From positions 4,340,001 through 4,404,000 of the forward strand of contig JAGTWJ010000017.1 in the NCBI GenBank assembly GCA_020064725.1: a stretch of DNA of 64,000 nucleotides. The letters are read 5' to 3'. A model generated the notes under the pieces. It had not been told where the DNA came from and ran no database searches. It worked only from the letters and a program-made list of their open reading frames with translations. Origin of the DNA: Drechslerella dactyloides. Lineage: Eukaryota; Ascomycota; Orbiliomycetes; Orbiliales; Orbiliaceae. Every line of letters starts with the position of its first letter. The first letter of the stretch is position 1. This document shows, piece after piece, positions 33,194-42,950 of this stretch. Made by a program: the position numbers and the translations under genes.

Positions 33194-34483
33194 TTACCAT
33201 CTATTGCCGGATCGTCCGCCGCCGCCGCCGCCGCCACCACCTCCACCAGAGCTTCCTTGCACCCACTTATGGATATATTCACCTCCGCCGCCTCCGCCGC
33301 CTCCGCCTCCAGGAGGCTTCATATTCATCATTTCAGGACGCTTCTTCTCCTTCTTTGGAGGATTGGGGTTGAAGTTCAGCGCGTCAGCATAACCCGAAGG
33401 ATAGGCATTATATCGACCGTAGCGATCATCGTAGGTATCATCCTCATCCTCATCCTCGCTTGTTGGGGACCCGCCAAAGTCGCCACCGAGCGTCCGTCTC
33501 ATCTCCGCCTCGAGTTTATAGCCGCGGGAGGAGCTGCGAGAGCCGTACATCTTCTCGTAGTCCTGACGGTATTTGGCGTGCTGCATGTGTTCGCGTTCCG
33601 CGGCATGAATTGCTTTCGCATCGGAGTCGTGCGAGGAGTCCGATGTCATGCTGTTCGACCGGATAGGCGGCATGCCTGGATGGTAGCTGTGCCGCATGGG
33701 AGGCCCATGGCCGGGAGGAAGTCGCAACGGCATCTGCTTGCCCTTGCCGCCGCCCTCAACGTTCTCCTTGCTGCTGACAGGGACAAGCTGCTTGCTCATC
33801 TTATCGTTCGACCCACCGGGCGGACCGTTGCCCGTCGGCGAGGGAAACTGCCCGGGCATGTACAGCTCGCCGCCAGATCGGCGAGGGAAGTTTGCATTCG
33901 CCGGACGGGGCGGCTGAGTAAGCCGGTTTTGTTTCCCGCTGCCGCCGGATTTCTCTGATTTTTCGACCATGACGCCCTCCCCACCGACGTCATCATCGTC
34001 TGGTAGCTCGCCGGCTTCAGCTAGCCGACGTTCTTTTTCGAACATCTCACGCTCGGTCCATACGAGGTCTTGCTCGATACGGAGAACTTCGTTCTGCGCG
34101 GCGATAAGCGCCTGCTGCGCACGGATTAAATGACGGGCCTGATATGCCCATTTCTGAGAAAGCATATCCTGGGGAGGTAAGCGCGGCTTGAACCCGAACG
34201 GGTCGTAGAGAGCCGGCGGGCCATTCTCGCCTTGAGATTGGGAACGGTGGCCGTGCGACGGCGGTGGCGTCGGCATCGGAGTGGCGCTGTTTCCGTGTGA
34301 CGAGTTGGGTGAGTTTGGTGCAGCGGGCGGAGGGACTAGCGTGCCACCGCCTTGACCCTTCGATGCGGCGGCGAGAGCAGCCCGATGCTGGAGCTCTCGT
34401 TCAGATAGTTGTTGTAATACAGGACCACCTGGGACGGTGCCAGTTCCGAGATTGAGGATGGCAGGACGGTGATGTCGTGGCAT
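33194..34483 (-). CDS. Low-complexity protein with a central coiled coil
   Basis: Single exon, 429 aa, ATG at 34483. Residues 1-105 are disordered and rich in Pro, Gly, Ser and His (PPAAPNSPNSSHG). A single helical region at about 108-165 contains QALIAAQNEVLRIEQDL and VWTEREMFEKERRLAEAGE. Long disordered stretches follow, an acidic block EDEDEDDTYDDRYGRY, and then two Gly tracts near the C-terminus. The family is not recognised. The helix motif is shared with the neighbouring gene at 40794-42950. No signal peptide or membrane segment is seen. It could be a fungal scaffold or polarity-type protein, but this is only a guess. The open frame is long and intact despite low complexity, and the conserved helix supports a real gene. 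Confidence 0.65.
   Translation of the reverse strand: MPRHHRPAILNLGTGTVPGGPVLQQLSERELQHRAALAAASKGQGGGTLVPPPAAPNSPNSSHGNSATPMPTPPPSHGHRSQSQGENGPPALYDPFGFKPRLPPQDMLSQKWAYQARHLIRAQQALIAAQNEVLRIEQDLVWTEREMFEKERRLAEAGELPDDDDVGGEGVMVEKSEKSGGSGKQNRLTQPPRPANANFPRRSGGELYMPGQFPSPTGNGPPGGSNDKMSKQLVPVSSKENVEGGGKGKQMPLRLPPGHGPPMRHSYHPGMPPIRSNSMTSDSSHDSDAKAIHAAEREHMQHAKYRQDYEKMYGSRSSSRGYKLEAEMRRTLGGDFGGSPTSEDEDEDDTYDDRYGRYNAYPSGYADALNFNPNPPKKEKKRPEMMNMKPPGGGGGGGGGGEYIHKWVQGSSGGGGGGGGGGGRSGNRW
33215..33320 (-). repeat. GGN (glycine-coding) trinucleotide repeats
   Basis: Two blocks of CCG/CCA/CCT triplets on the plus strand (33215-33248 and 33281-33316) encode poly-Gly tracts at the C-terminus of the minus-strand gene. 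These are G-rich on the coding strand and could vary in length by slippage. Confidence 0.8.
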
Positions 34484-36095
34484 TGTTTGAGGTAAGAGGA
34501 GGGAGAGGAGGTACGAGGGCTCTTGTATTTTAATTTGCAGGAAAAGCCTGTTTTATTCGGCGGGCTGTGTTGGGACAGCCTGGCTGGCCTCGACGGATGA
34601 GTCCAAAGTGCAGGACGGCGGGCAAACGGCCCCAGACAGAGAAAAAAAGCAACGTCCGCGCGAGCAGGACAGAATAGGCTGGGGGAAAAGAAAAATGTGA
34701 CCGAGGGACCCCTCAAGCTCAGCTCAAAGCTCGCAGAAGGGATCTAGATATGCGACGGGCTTCAGACAGACGAGCGTCCGGTTCCGTTAGCGGCAAGAGG
34801 GTTGCCCGGCTGTGACTAACAGGCCCGTTGGCCAACTGAGAGTGGAGAAGCGTGATTGATGCTTTTGTCTAATCGATGGTCGACAGCCGAGGGGCAGCGG
34901 AGAGGCACAGGAAACCCAAGAGCTTTCGTGCTTTCCTTTAAAGAAAGGAGGAAGAGAAGAAAGAGATGGATGGATGGCCTCGCGGCGTGACAGCAGATGA
35001 GAAAGAGTCTTAGTAAAGACAAGGCTGCACAACTGCTCGCTCCTATCCCCGAGCCCTCCTGCTTCTCCCGTGAAATCCCTCTCCTCTATCGCCTCGTGGG
35101 TGGGTGTGATAAGGCAGGCTCCGCCATGTTCTTCTGATCCACGAGAAGGATGACCCATGGTCTGAAGGAAACAAATTCCTCATCGGCGGGTCGCCGCATC
35201 GTGCGATTGGCTAGGCTGAATGGAGAGCTGCAGCACCAATTTCATGCGATGGCGCTGCAGCCTTCGACTCAACTTCATGTCGAGTGTCGAGTCCTGCAGT
35301 GCACTGTCAGCATGTGTGAGTTCATCTTTGGTCAATTTGAGTCTAGTCTGCGTCTGATCTGGGAGAACACGAACTTCGAAGGCTTCGAAGCTCTAATAAT
35401 AACTGGGACCCTTCGCGCCACCCTGGAAGGACAGTCTGATTCGATGGGGTGAATGCCCAGAATGGAGGACAAGGAGGTTGACAGTCAAACCGTGCAGAAG
35501 GCGTTTCATGATCGAGGAGGATGCGATCTTGCCCTTGTTGCATTTCACGGTAGACAACACAGCTGCTTCTCATGTTGCACAGCGCAATTCCTAGTACCTC
35601 GTTTTGTGCGATTTGTGCGCATGTTAAGCTAAGTCGAGTACTCGTTGACGCACCATCGAAAGAGAGCTGTCGTAATAAAGACATCAATATGCTCTTAGCT
35701 CCACATTTTTTCTTATATCGAGGACAGCGTCACAACAAGAACCTAGGCATCGCAGTAACATAGCAGACTCAACGGATCTGGTCACTCTCCGAATAAAACT
35801 CGCCGCTAGACATTGATCCAGTAAACTGAAGATCACGGTCCATTGTCACCTGTCGAGTCCCAAAAACAAGATCACCTCGAAAAGCCACACCGATGAACGC
35901 ACTCTGGGCCGCCATTTTTTACTCTAGAGCGTGCTATATAAATCCATAAAACTTCACGGGTATCAAGCTTAGCCAATTAGAAGAGTGATTTCTGTCTCGA
36001 AGGAAATGTAAAGCAAGATTTTCGACTCCACAATTGAAGAATATTAATCATATTTCCAGTTATACTATAACTATCATTGATGAAAGAGCGGGTTT
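34484..36095. other. Intergenic region upstream of the coiled-coil gene
   Basis: No supported gene. The left part (34484-35150) is the promoter side of the minus-strand gene (C/T-rich on the coding strand). The right part is AT-rich and borders the hydrolase pseudogene. Confidence 0.45.
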
Positions 36096-37160
36096 TCAAG
36101 AAAGGGGAGGTCGGTAGGTAGTGACGGGGCAGCGGTTGCTATGTAAGAGAAAAGGGTTGTATGATATATAAAAGCTAGAGAGTTTGAGAACGTCCTGTCC
36201 CAGTGCAGTAACTGTAACGTTGTCCCAGCCCTCTAGAAATGCTCGCGCAGCGTCAAATCGGTCTAGAAGACTCTGGAAACGATTGCGGATTGCGCTGGGC
36301 GCGTGGCCAGTAAAAAAGCTACATTTTTCTAAACCGGCATCGAAACATTTTGTAAAAAAGGTATCATGTATATCGTCGGCGTACTTCGTGGCCGCTATCA
36401 CAAAACTACTATCGTACCAGACTTCGAGATCAAGAACACTGTCGAGAACAAAGCGACCGACGTGTTCTGGGCAGAGAGAGGCGAAGGTTTGACCCAGGAC
36501 GCTGCCCTAGCTAACGCCGTAGAAGTTCACTAGGACACCTCCTTCGCTCTGGCCTTTAAGACGGGCGCCAGCCTTAGCAATTTGGAGCATATCGAATGCG
36601 ACATTCGGTGTCGTCGTATATGGTACGGCTTGATCCTCGTTGTTAACTTCGATATGGGTAAGTTTATCCAACCGCTGGCTAGAGTGATAAATTTTTTGCA
36701 GCCATGAATCAGGTCGGGGCGGAATATCAATTTTTTAGTGCTTCGCTCTAATTCGCATCCGTCGTTCCAACGGGGCTGGCGAGACGCAGATAGCATTGGC
36801 TTGCCCTGGAGGTGGATCTGTAGGGAAAGGACCAAGAGCACCATTCGGAACGCTATATCCAGTGCCGTGAGTATCAAACCCAACGATATCCCAGCCTGGG
36901 CCACTAAAATTTGCGATAATGCTTCCAAACCTATGAAGAAGTATTGCGATACGCTACTGGACATCGACGTCCCCAGCCTCGTATATGGTAGTAGTACGGC
37001 TGTTGTAGCTATGCAGAAGTTCTTGATGAAAGGGAGGGGTGGAGCTGGCCCGAATGCGAGAACTGATGCCAATAAAGACAATATCGCAAAGAGATAAGAG
37101 AACTTCAAGTGAATGATGCCATAGTTAACGCGGGGCGGGATATTTTTGTAGTTGAAACCA
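36096..37160 (-). pseudogene. Decayed TAP-like alpha/beta hydrolase (secreted peptidase family) pseudogene
   Basis: On the minus strand, broken pieces of one protein lie in the expected order across at least two frames. First comes a hydrophobic N-terminal segment (LKFSYLFAILSLLASVLAFG). Next is DIVGFDTHGTGYS at about 36892 (family: DIVGFDPRGTGYS). Then, in another frame, come VPYTTTPNVAFDMLQIAKAG and NFYGVS, followed by an in-frame TAG at 36507-36509 and GSVLGQTF. Last are PEHVGRFVLDSVLD and KYADDIHDTFFTKCF, ending at 36096. The stop falls exactly at the position after the nucleophile Ser in the GxSxG elbow, where relatives carry Trp (TGG to TAG is a single G-to-A change). Further stops and at least one frameshift lie between 36509 and 36892. 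TAP-domain hydrolases are secreted or membrane-bound amino- and tripeptidyl-peptidase-like enzymes. The locus is non-functional as it stands. Confidence 0.8.
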
Positions 37161-38229
37161 GACAAATTGTCCTTGAATATTCCGTCTTTCCGATGGTTTT
37201 TAGTATCGCGAGATGATCATATGACCGTGACATTGAATTTTGCCAAGGAAATCGCAGAGTTATCGGGATTCAGGGCAACAATCGAGAGTCGCAGCGCAGT
37301 TAAATTCGCAAGCGTTTCTCGGGGATTTGGATGATCTTGGATCAGTCTTGGCACTAGCGAATCTTGGCAACGATATTCCGCCGAATGGTCGGTGCGTTTC
37401 GTGGCGAGGATGGCCGCGGCACTGCGTTAGCCCATCGTGTATTAGTAATTCTTGTCATGGTCACTCGTTCGCCCCGCCGGAAGGCAAAATGGGGCGCGTT
37501 GTCTAGTTAGTGGATAGCATGGCAATGCATTACATACATACATACATATTGGATATTCCTAAAATTGGAGATTGTCCTTGGTTGATATATGGTCTGCGCA
37601 GAGAGAATATCAACTTGTTGGTCCACGAGTCACACCACCGAAGTTTGGCGATCTCAGGTTCAACGCCTTACCTTCTTCGGTTGCTAAGCATTGGGAACGG
37701 GAAGCTTGATTGGGATAAGCTACGTACCGCCTCAAGATACCAAATTAATTAAAAGTACGCTTGCTCACTCTTTGATCAATTGGGTTTTCGATGCAAAGTC
37801 TAGAATTGTGCAACCTTCAGAGCTACCCGCTCTGCATTCTTTTAGCAGGGCTTAACTGCACACCGGCGCCGGCAGCTGTGGCGATATCGGTGCCAGTGCT
37901 GAAAGTTGCGATAGAGATCTCGAGAGGCTCACCTAATTCGCTACTTAAACGACCGAGTACGAGGCTTGATATCCGCCAGCGTACGAAGTACTAATGCAAG
38001 TGCAGATATCACTTCAATCGAGATTCTTTGAGTCTTAAACATCCATTCTCGCCAAAATAACCCACATGAAGACTATAGGAGCAATACATCAAACTGCACC
38101 GACATGCAAACCTCTATTCTATACTCCCCAAAGGCTGGCCAACTTGTGTTCATGAGCTACTGCTACCGTGCGCCCAGCTTCTGGTTTACAAGACAAAGCT
38201 ACCGCATAGTAGGAGAATTCTAGGGTACC
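37161..38229. other. Spacer between pseudogene and MAPEG gene
   Basis: No intact gene. Around 37250-37330 the minus strand carries a fragment with Leu-rich, Asn-rich translation that might be further hydrolase or other pseudogene debris, but I cannot assign it. CATACATACATACAT at about 37530 is a short microsatellite. Confidence 0.4.
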
Positions 38230-38948
38230 TTAAGCTCCCGTAATCATTTTGTAGCAAACGTATCCTGCAGATCCCCACAGACCGAGCAACCCCGGATAGA
38301 AGAACGGCGCGCCCAAAAATCGCCCAGTGCCGTTCTGCTTCTGCGGATTCGCGTATCCAATGGCATATAGAACCCTCCCGAAGAGGTATAGCGACCCCAA
38401 TCCGGCCGCGAGCTTAGGAAACCCGAGACCTGAGACGAACAAGGAGACATAAACTACCGCGTGGGCAAGACGAAGTCAGCGAACTGCCTATGGAAAAGTG
38501 GATGGTGGAGTACAAGAATTCAAGCGCGCGGGCGGGTTAAAGGGCTTACACTGTGGCAGATGCTCGATGAAATTCGCGTGCGCCCTCTGAGCGCAGTTGA
38601 AGACGTACTTCTCCGATCCGGTAGGGGCTTCAGCATGAGGTGCGTAGGCGTTGGGGTCTATTTCCACCGCGTGCCACTGCAGTTAGCAAACCGCTACAGT
38701 TTTGGCAACCATCAAGATGACCACCGATAGATCCCAGATGCAGTACGTACACGGAACTTTAGCTGCCCTACGAGCAGATCCGACTTTTATTCCATGCCAT
38801 TGGTTTACGAACGTGCTCGCTAGGGCGACGAAGAGGACGTATCTACAACAGTATCTCCGGCATTAGTATGTTGTACTAGTAGCTGCTCGAGCGTGCAAAT
38901 ATTGGTTCAGGCGCGCTACCCGTATTCTGAAGGGATCGTGAGATCCAT
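38230..38948 (-). CDS. MAPEG family membrane protein (microsomal glutathione S-transferase 3-like)
   Basis: Four exons on the minus strand, 38920-38948, 38751-38842, 38550-38657 and 38230-38453, encode about 150 aa (human MGST3 is 152). The assembled protein shows the MAPEG hallmarks: VGSARRAAKVPYPNAYA, FNCAQRAHANFIEHLP (the conserved glutathione-site motif) and GRVLYAIGY. Four hydrophobic helices are predicted (GYVLFVALAS, FYVSLFVSGLGFPKLAAGL, SLYLFGRVLYAIG, LLGLWGSAGYVCYKM). It is an ER or outer mitochondrial membrane protein with glutathione transferase/peroxidase activity towards lipid peroxides. All three junctions restore family motifs in phase. The first donor (GTAGCG) is non-canonical but required. 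No annotator would see this gene from single ORFs, because its first three exons are 29, 92 and 108 nt. Confidence 0.9.
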
Positions 38949-40793
38949 TGTGAGTTGGCCGGTTGGCAAAGCTATGATCAAATGAGATGATGGTAACGAG
39001 CTCGAGGCGATTCGGTCGATGGTGCTATTGGTTGCTTGATTCTGCGATTTGCGTCTGAAGTTGTAAGGTTGTGAATCTGAAGATTCTTGCGGTCGTTATA
39101 TACAGTTTGCTCTCCCTTCCAGTCAATTACCTGGACGCGTACGCTGGCAGGAGAACCATCCAGAAAAAAAAATCCTTCAGCCCGCGGTTGCGATCCTGCA
39201 CATCCACCAGGCCTGCCCAATCCCTCGCATGCATGCAGGCAGGGAGTTCCCGTGGCCTGACCCTGAGCTTCCCTTTCCACCCCAGCTTTCACATATCTGT
39301 CCAGATCTGTGGGAATACAAAGGGTATGTCCTCCTGTCGCCGCTATGTCGAGCGCTAGCGCAGTTGCTGGGCTCGTACGTCGGTCCGCTCGGCTACAATC
39401 CTGACTCCGAGTTCCGAAACGCTTCTTGGTGAAACGCATTCTGCGGCTATCCTAATATGGCTCGGAGGAACTAATGTCTCCGTTTCCGGGAATTGAGACT
39501 TGGATTTCTAAGCATCGAAGAACTCGGCCGGAAGCTGGTTGCACGATTCAATTCCCTGTCGAAATCGGTGTTGGAATCGAATCTTCATCCTGGAGCTGGC
39601 GGAAGGTACCGATGAGCTTCATCGCAAGATTTATTGATCTCGGCAACCAACTAATCTGGCTTATGAGACAAACATTAGCAGTTAAATTCTTGACCACGAA
39701 TTATCTTAACGCGTACGCGCAACGGATTGAACCGAGCAGGGGCATACTTTACAAAGACGTGACCGGCTGATTACGTTCTATCCCGTCTAGTCCGAGCCAA
39801 TGTCCGGTTCAGCATCCTCTAAAGGCCGAAGTTCCAAAAGCTGAGCGGCGGCAACATTCAAAAAGTCGAAAATGCTGTCCAATTGTCCCGTCGCGTCATG
39901 AGACTACATAAACATCATGACTTCGGTTTGATGACTCCATTCTCGGGAGAAGACACAGGCCGCTGCCTGCCTCTTTGTGTAATCTCGGTCAACGATTGAT
40001 GATATTCACCGGACGCGTGCACGTGCGAGCTCGACGGGTGCCGTTGAATTTTGCAAATCGTCCCGGGATGCATTCGAATGCCAATAAGCTTAGAAATCAA
40101 AATAGTTATTTTCGTGAGGTTAAGGTTGAACAATGTGGAACGGATAGCATGACAAGTGATGAACAGGGAGCCGGAGCCCTGAATATATACTATAGCATTG
40201 TGACCAAGCAGCTAGCTGTTGAGTTCGTACAGTCAGGCGCCTTGGGTCCAAAATCCATTGACGTGATCGCGGGGCGCGCTGATGACATCTACCGGTACGC
40301 TGGCTCGGCCGCGGTAGTGCTGAGTCAGACCCCCAGTGAGATTCTTAGACGAAAACACGCCACAAATCTGCCCCTTTGGTGATAATTATCCGGGGCTGAA
40401 GGAGTGTTTTTATAATTGCGTGCATGTTGTGTGTAGATGGTAAGTTTGACCCAGTGAGGCTCAACGATCTTAGTGAGATATCGGCAATCGAATCGACAAA
40501 AGAAATCAATGTGCTTGTTCCAAGACGATGTGTGAAGACATATGGTACATAAGAGAAAAATATACAAACTTGACCGCACGACGCAATAACCAAGAACATG
40601 CTACGCCCGTGCCCATAAACACGATGATGTCCGTACCTGCCGATAGTCCTCGACTCCCACCGCCTAAAAAACGGTATAAACAGTGACACTGCATGTAGTC
40701 GATCCAGTCGCTAGCCTCGTTATTTACCAAATATCTACAAAAGAAATAATGTTTTCCCATTCGCTGTGCGGCCTGTTACTCGCATGGGCGGGG
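38949..40793. other. Intergenic region (MAPEG promoter / polyQ gene 3' side)
   Basis: No supported gene. ORFs around 38978-39439 (-) and 39975-40382 (+) have no family features. The MAPEG promoter is at the left, with a TATA-like site at 39095-39102. The right part contains the 3' UTR of the polyQ gene. Confidence 0.45.
39095..39102 (-). promoter_or_regulatory. TATA-like box of the MAPEG gene
   Basis: TATATAAC on the minus strand lies about 150 bp upstream of the ATG at 38948. Spacing and sequence fit a core promoter. Not proven. Confidence 0.4.
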
Positions 40794-42477
40794 TTATATC
40801 ATTCCGCCGGGGAGGACATTCGCCCACCGCGAATCGCGAATAATCTCGACCGGGGCATCGCTATAATTGTCCCCGAGCCGGTTCTTCGCCCCGCCACTCA
40901 CACTGCCCTCTGACCGCAACTCCGGACTCTTCACGCGGGCGGCTAGTGCTGCTACTCGCCGTTCCTCGGCTTCCATCTCCATTTCATGTTCATCGGGATC
41001 TTCTAGCTCTTCGTCGTCGTCACCGTTTTCACTCTTGCTCGAGACGCTGAGCAGCATGGAGCTAGTGCCCATGCGGCCGAGTGGCGGCGAGCGCGGCATT
41101 ATCCCACCGACAGCCGAAAGCCGTGGGTTGGTCTTCGTACTTGGAGCAACGGTACTCGGCGAAAGCAAGATAGCGGTGCCGTAGAGCCCCGATTTACGGG
41201 ATGACGACGCCGAGCGGCTAGGTGATGTCGGTAGGGGTGGTGGCGGGTTCCAGGTATATGTCGGCGGGGACGTCTTGCCTTTTTGCTGCTGCTCGCCGCT
41301 TGTGCTTGAGGTGTTATTGTTGCTGTTGGTGCTGCTGTAGTTGTGGGCTGGGTGCACATGTATGTTCATTTCACTGATGTCGTCGGTCGAGTACCGTGAG
41401 GAAGAGGAGTATGCCACTCCTTTCTCGCTGAGTGGTCGGCCGACTGGCGAGTTCAGACTCGACCCGATGCTTAGCGATGAGGTCAGGTTTGACGGTGATG
41501 GTTTTAGGCCCTGGGGAACATCAGAGGCTCCGAACGTCGGAGAAGTAACGCTGACTGACGTTACACCCCATGGCGCGGACTTGACGTTTGTCGGCTCCGT
41601 TGGAGACTTGATGGTCCTGTTGGAGCGCATACTGTCTCCACCGACACTGTTCTCGGAGAGCTTAGGCATATTACGTGCGCTCCAGCTAGCCTCGCGAAAG
41701 CTATGTTGGCTGTTGAAGCTGTCGACGGGCGTTTCCGGATGGTAGAAGGTGCTTGAGGACATTGAGCCCTGGCGGGGCGGTGCGGGCGGAGCTAGCATCT
41801 GCTGGCCACCGCGGACGGAGCCAAAAGCGGCCCCAAAGTTCGACGACTGGCGCAGACGTAGAGGGACAGGCGGCTCTTCGTTCGCCTTTTCGGAGTGAGA
41901 CATGCTCCGTTTCCTTGTCTTCTTTTCCATCTTTTGGCTCTGCGAGCCAGAACTATGTTCGTATGCATCTCGTTCGTCATGGGAGTCATCTTCGTCGGAG
42001 AACTGGTTGAGGTATCGGGCCGTTCGGGAGCCTGGATAGACCGATGAGGATACCCGCCGGACGCTCTTAGCGGCGGCTGATGAGTCCTGGGGTTCAGCTA
42101 AAGTCTTGAACAGCGTCGGTATTCCAGCTCCCCGTTTCGTCGTAGTTGAGTTGCTGCTGAACGAGGCCCTCTTATTCGTCCGATCGCCATACACAAGCTT
42201 CGCTGCCTCCGCTATTAGCGAAGGTGTGATATCAAAGTCCTCGCCGTTGCCGGCTTCCTCATCTATTACTTCACTGGTCGATCCGTATCGAGGGCTATCT
42301 CCTTTGCTGCGCCCAGAACCCTTCGGCGAGACGTTTTCAGCCGTGCCGGAGGCTTCTGCGCCGATGGGCAGTCCATGTTTCATGTACCAGCCGAGCCGTA
42401 CTCCACCAACGGAACTATCACGCTTCCGCGGGCCGGGGTTTGGCACTGGCTCTGGAAGGGGAGGAGGCTGTTGTTGT

Positions 42478-42517
<40 letters not shown>

Positions 42518-42950
42518 CTCCCTTCAACGAATCAGCCATGGAACTGACGCTCAGGAACCTCGTCGCCTGGTTCAATTGTGCCGTCGGTGAATATATCGAG
42601 ACAGCCGGATCGTTGCTGAGCTTCTCGCCGTTGATTGCGCTGCCCGTAGTGAGTCCGGCGGTCAGCAATCGCCGTTCTTCCTCCCATATTTCTCGCTCCG
42701 TGCTCCACAGCTCTCGCTCGAGATCGAACACACTCTTCTGCTCCACGTGCAGGGCCTCGTGCCTCGCTAGTAATGTAACGGTCTGCGCACGGTATCGGTT
42801 CGTGAGCTCGAGGATCCTCGCCAGCTGCTGCTGCTGTGGCGATGCAGCGCTTGGGAAGGGCACCGGCGGCGGACTGCGGATCTCGGTAGCATTGGAATTC
42901 GAGCCGCGGCGCGGAGGTAGCGGGAAGTCTAAGGTTTTCGGTGAAGTCAT
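40794..42950 (-). CDS. Large low-complexity protein with coiled coil and polyQ tract
   Basis: Single exon. I choose the ATG at 42950 (MTSPKTLDFPLPPRRG, in a CACCATG context), giving 718 aa. An upstream in-frame ATG at 42995 would add 15 residues. A helical region at about residues 45-100 (LARILELTNRYRAQTVTLLA, then FDLERELWSTEREIWEEERR) is followed by a polyQ tract of about 17 Gln, then PPPLPEPVPNPGP and long Ser/Pro-rich disordered sequence with many SP and RxxS sites (potential kinase targets). A short acidic helix (GDDDEELEDPDEHEMEMEAEER) precedes the C-terminus. The helix resembles that of the gene at 33194-34483. No signal peptide is seen. The family is not recognised. It is probably a regulatory or scaffold protein of filamentous fungi. 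The function is unknown. Confidence 0.7.
42468..42517 (-). repeat. (CAR)n polyglutamine microsatellite
   Basis: About 50 bp of alternating CAA/CAG codons (plus strand TTG/CTG, mainly the TTGCTG hexamer) encode about 17 consecutive glutamines in the 718-aa protein. It is probably length-polymorphic. A smaller stretch of the same hexamer occurs at about 44418-44436. Confidence 0.9.
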
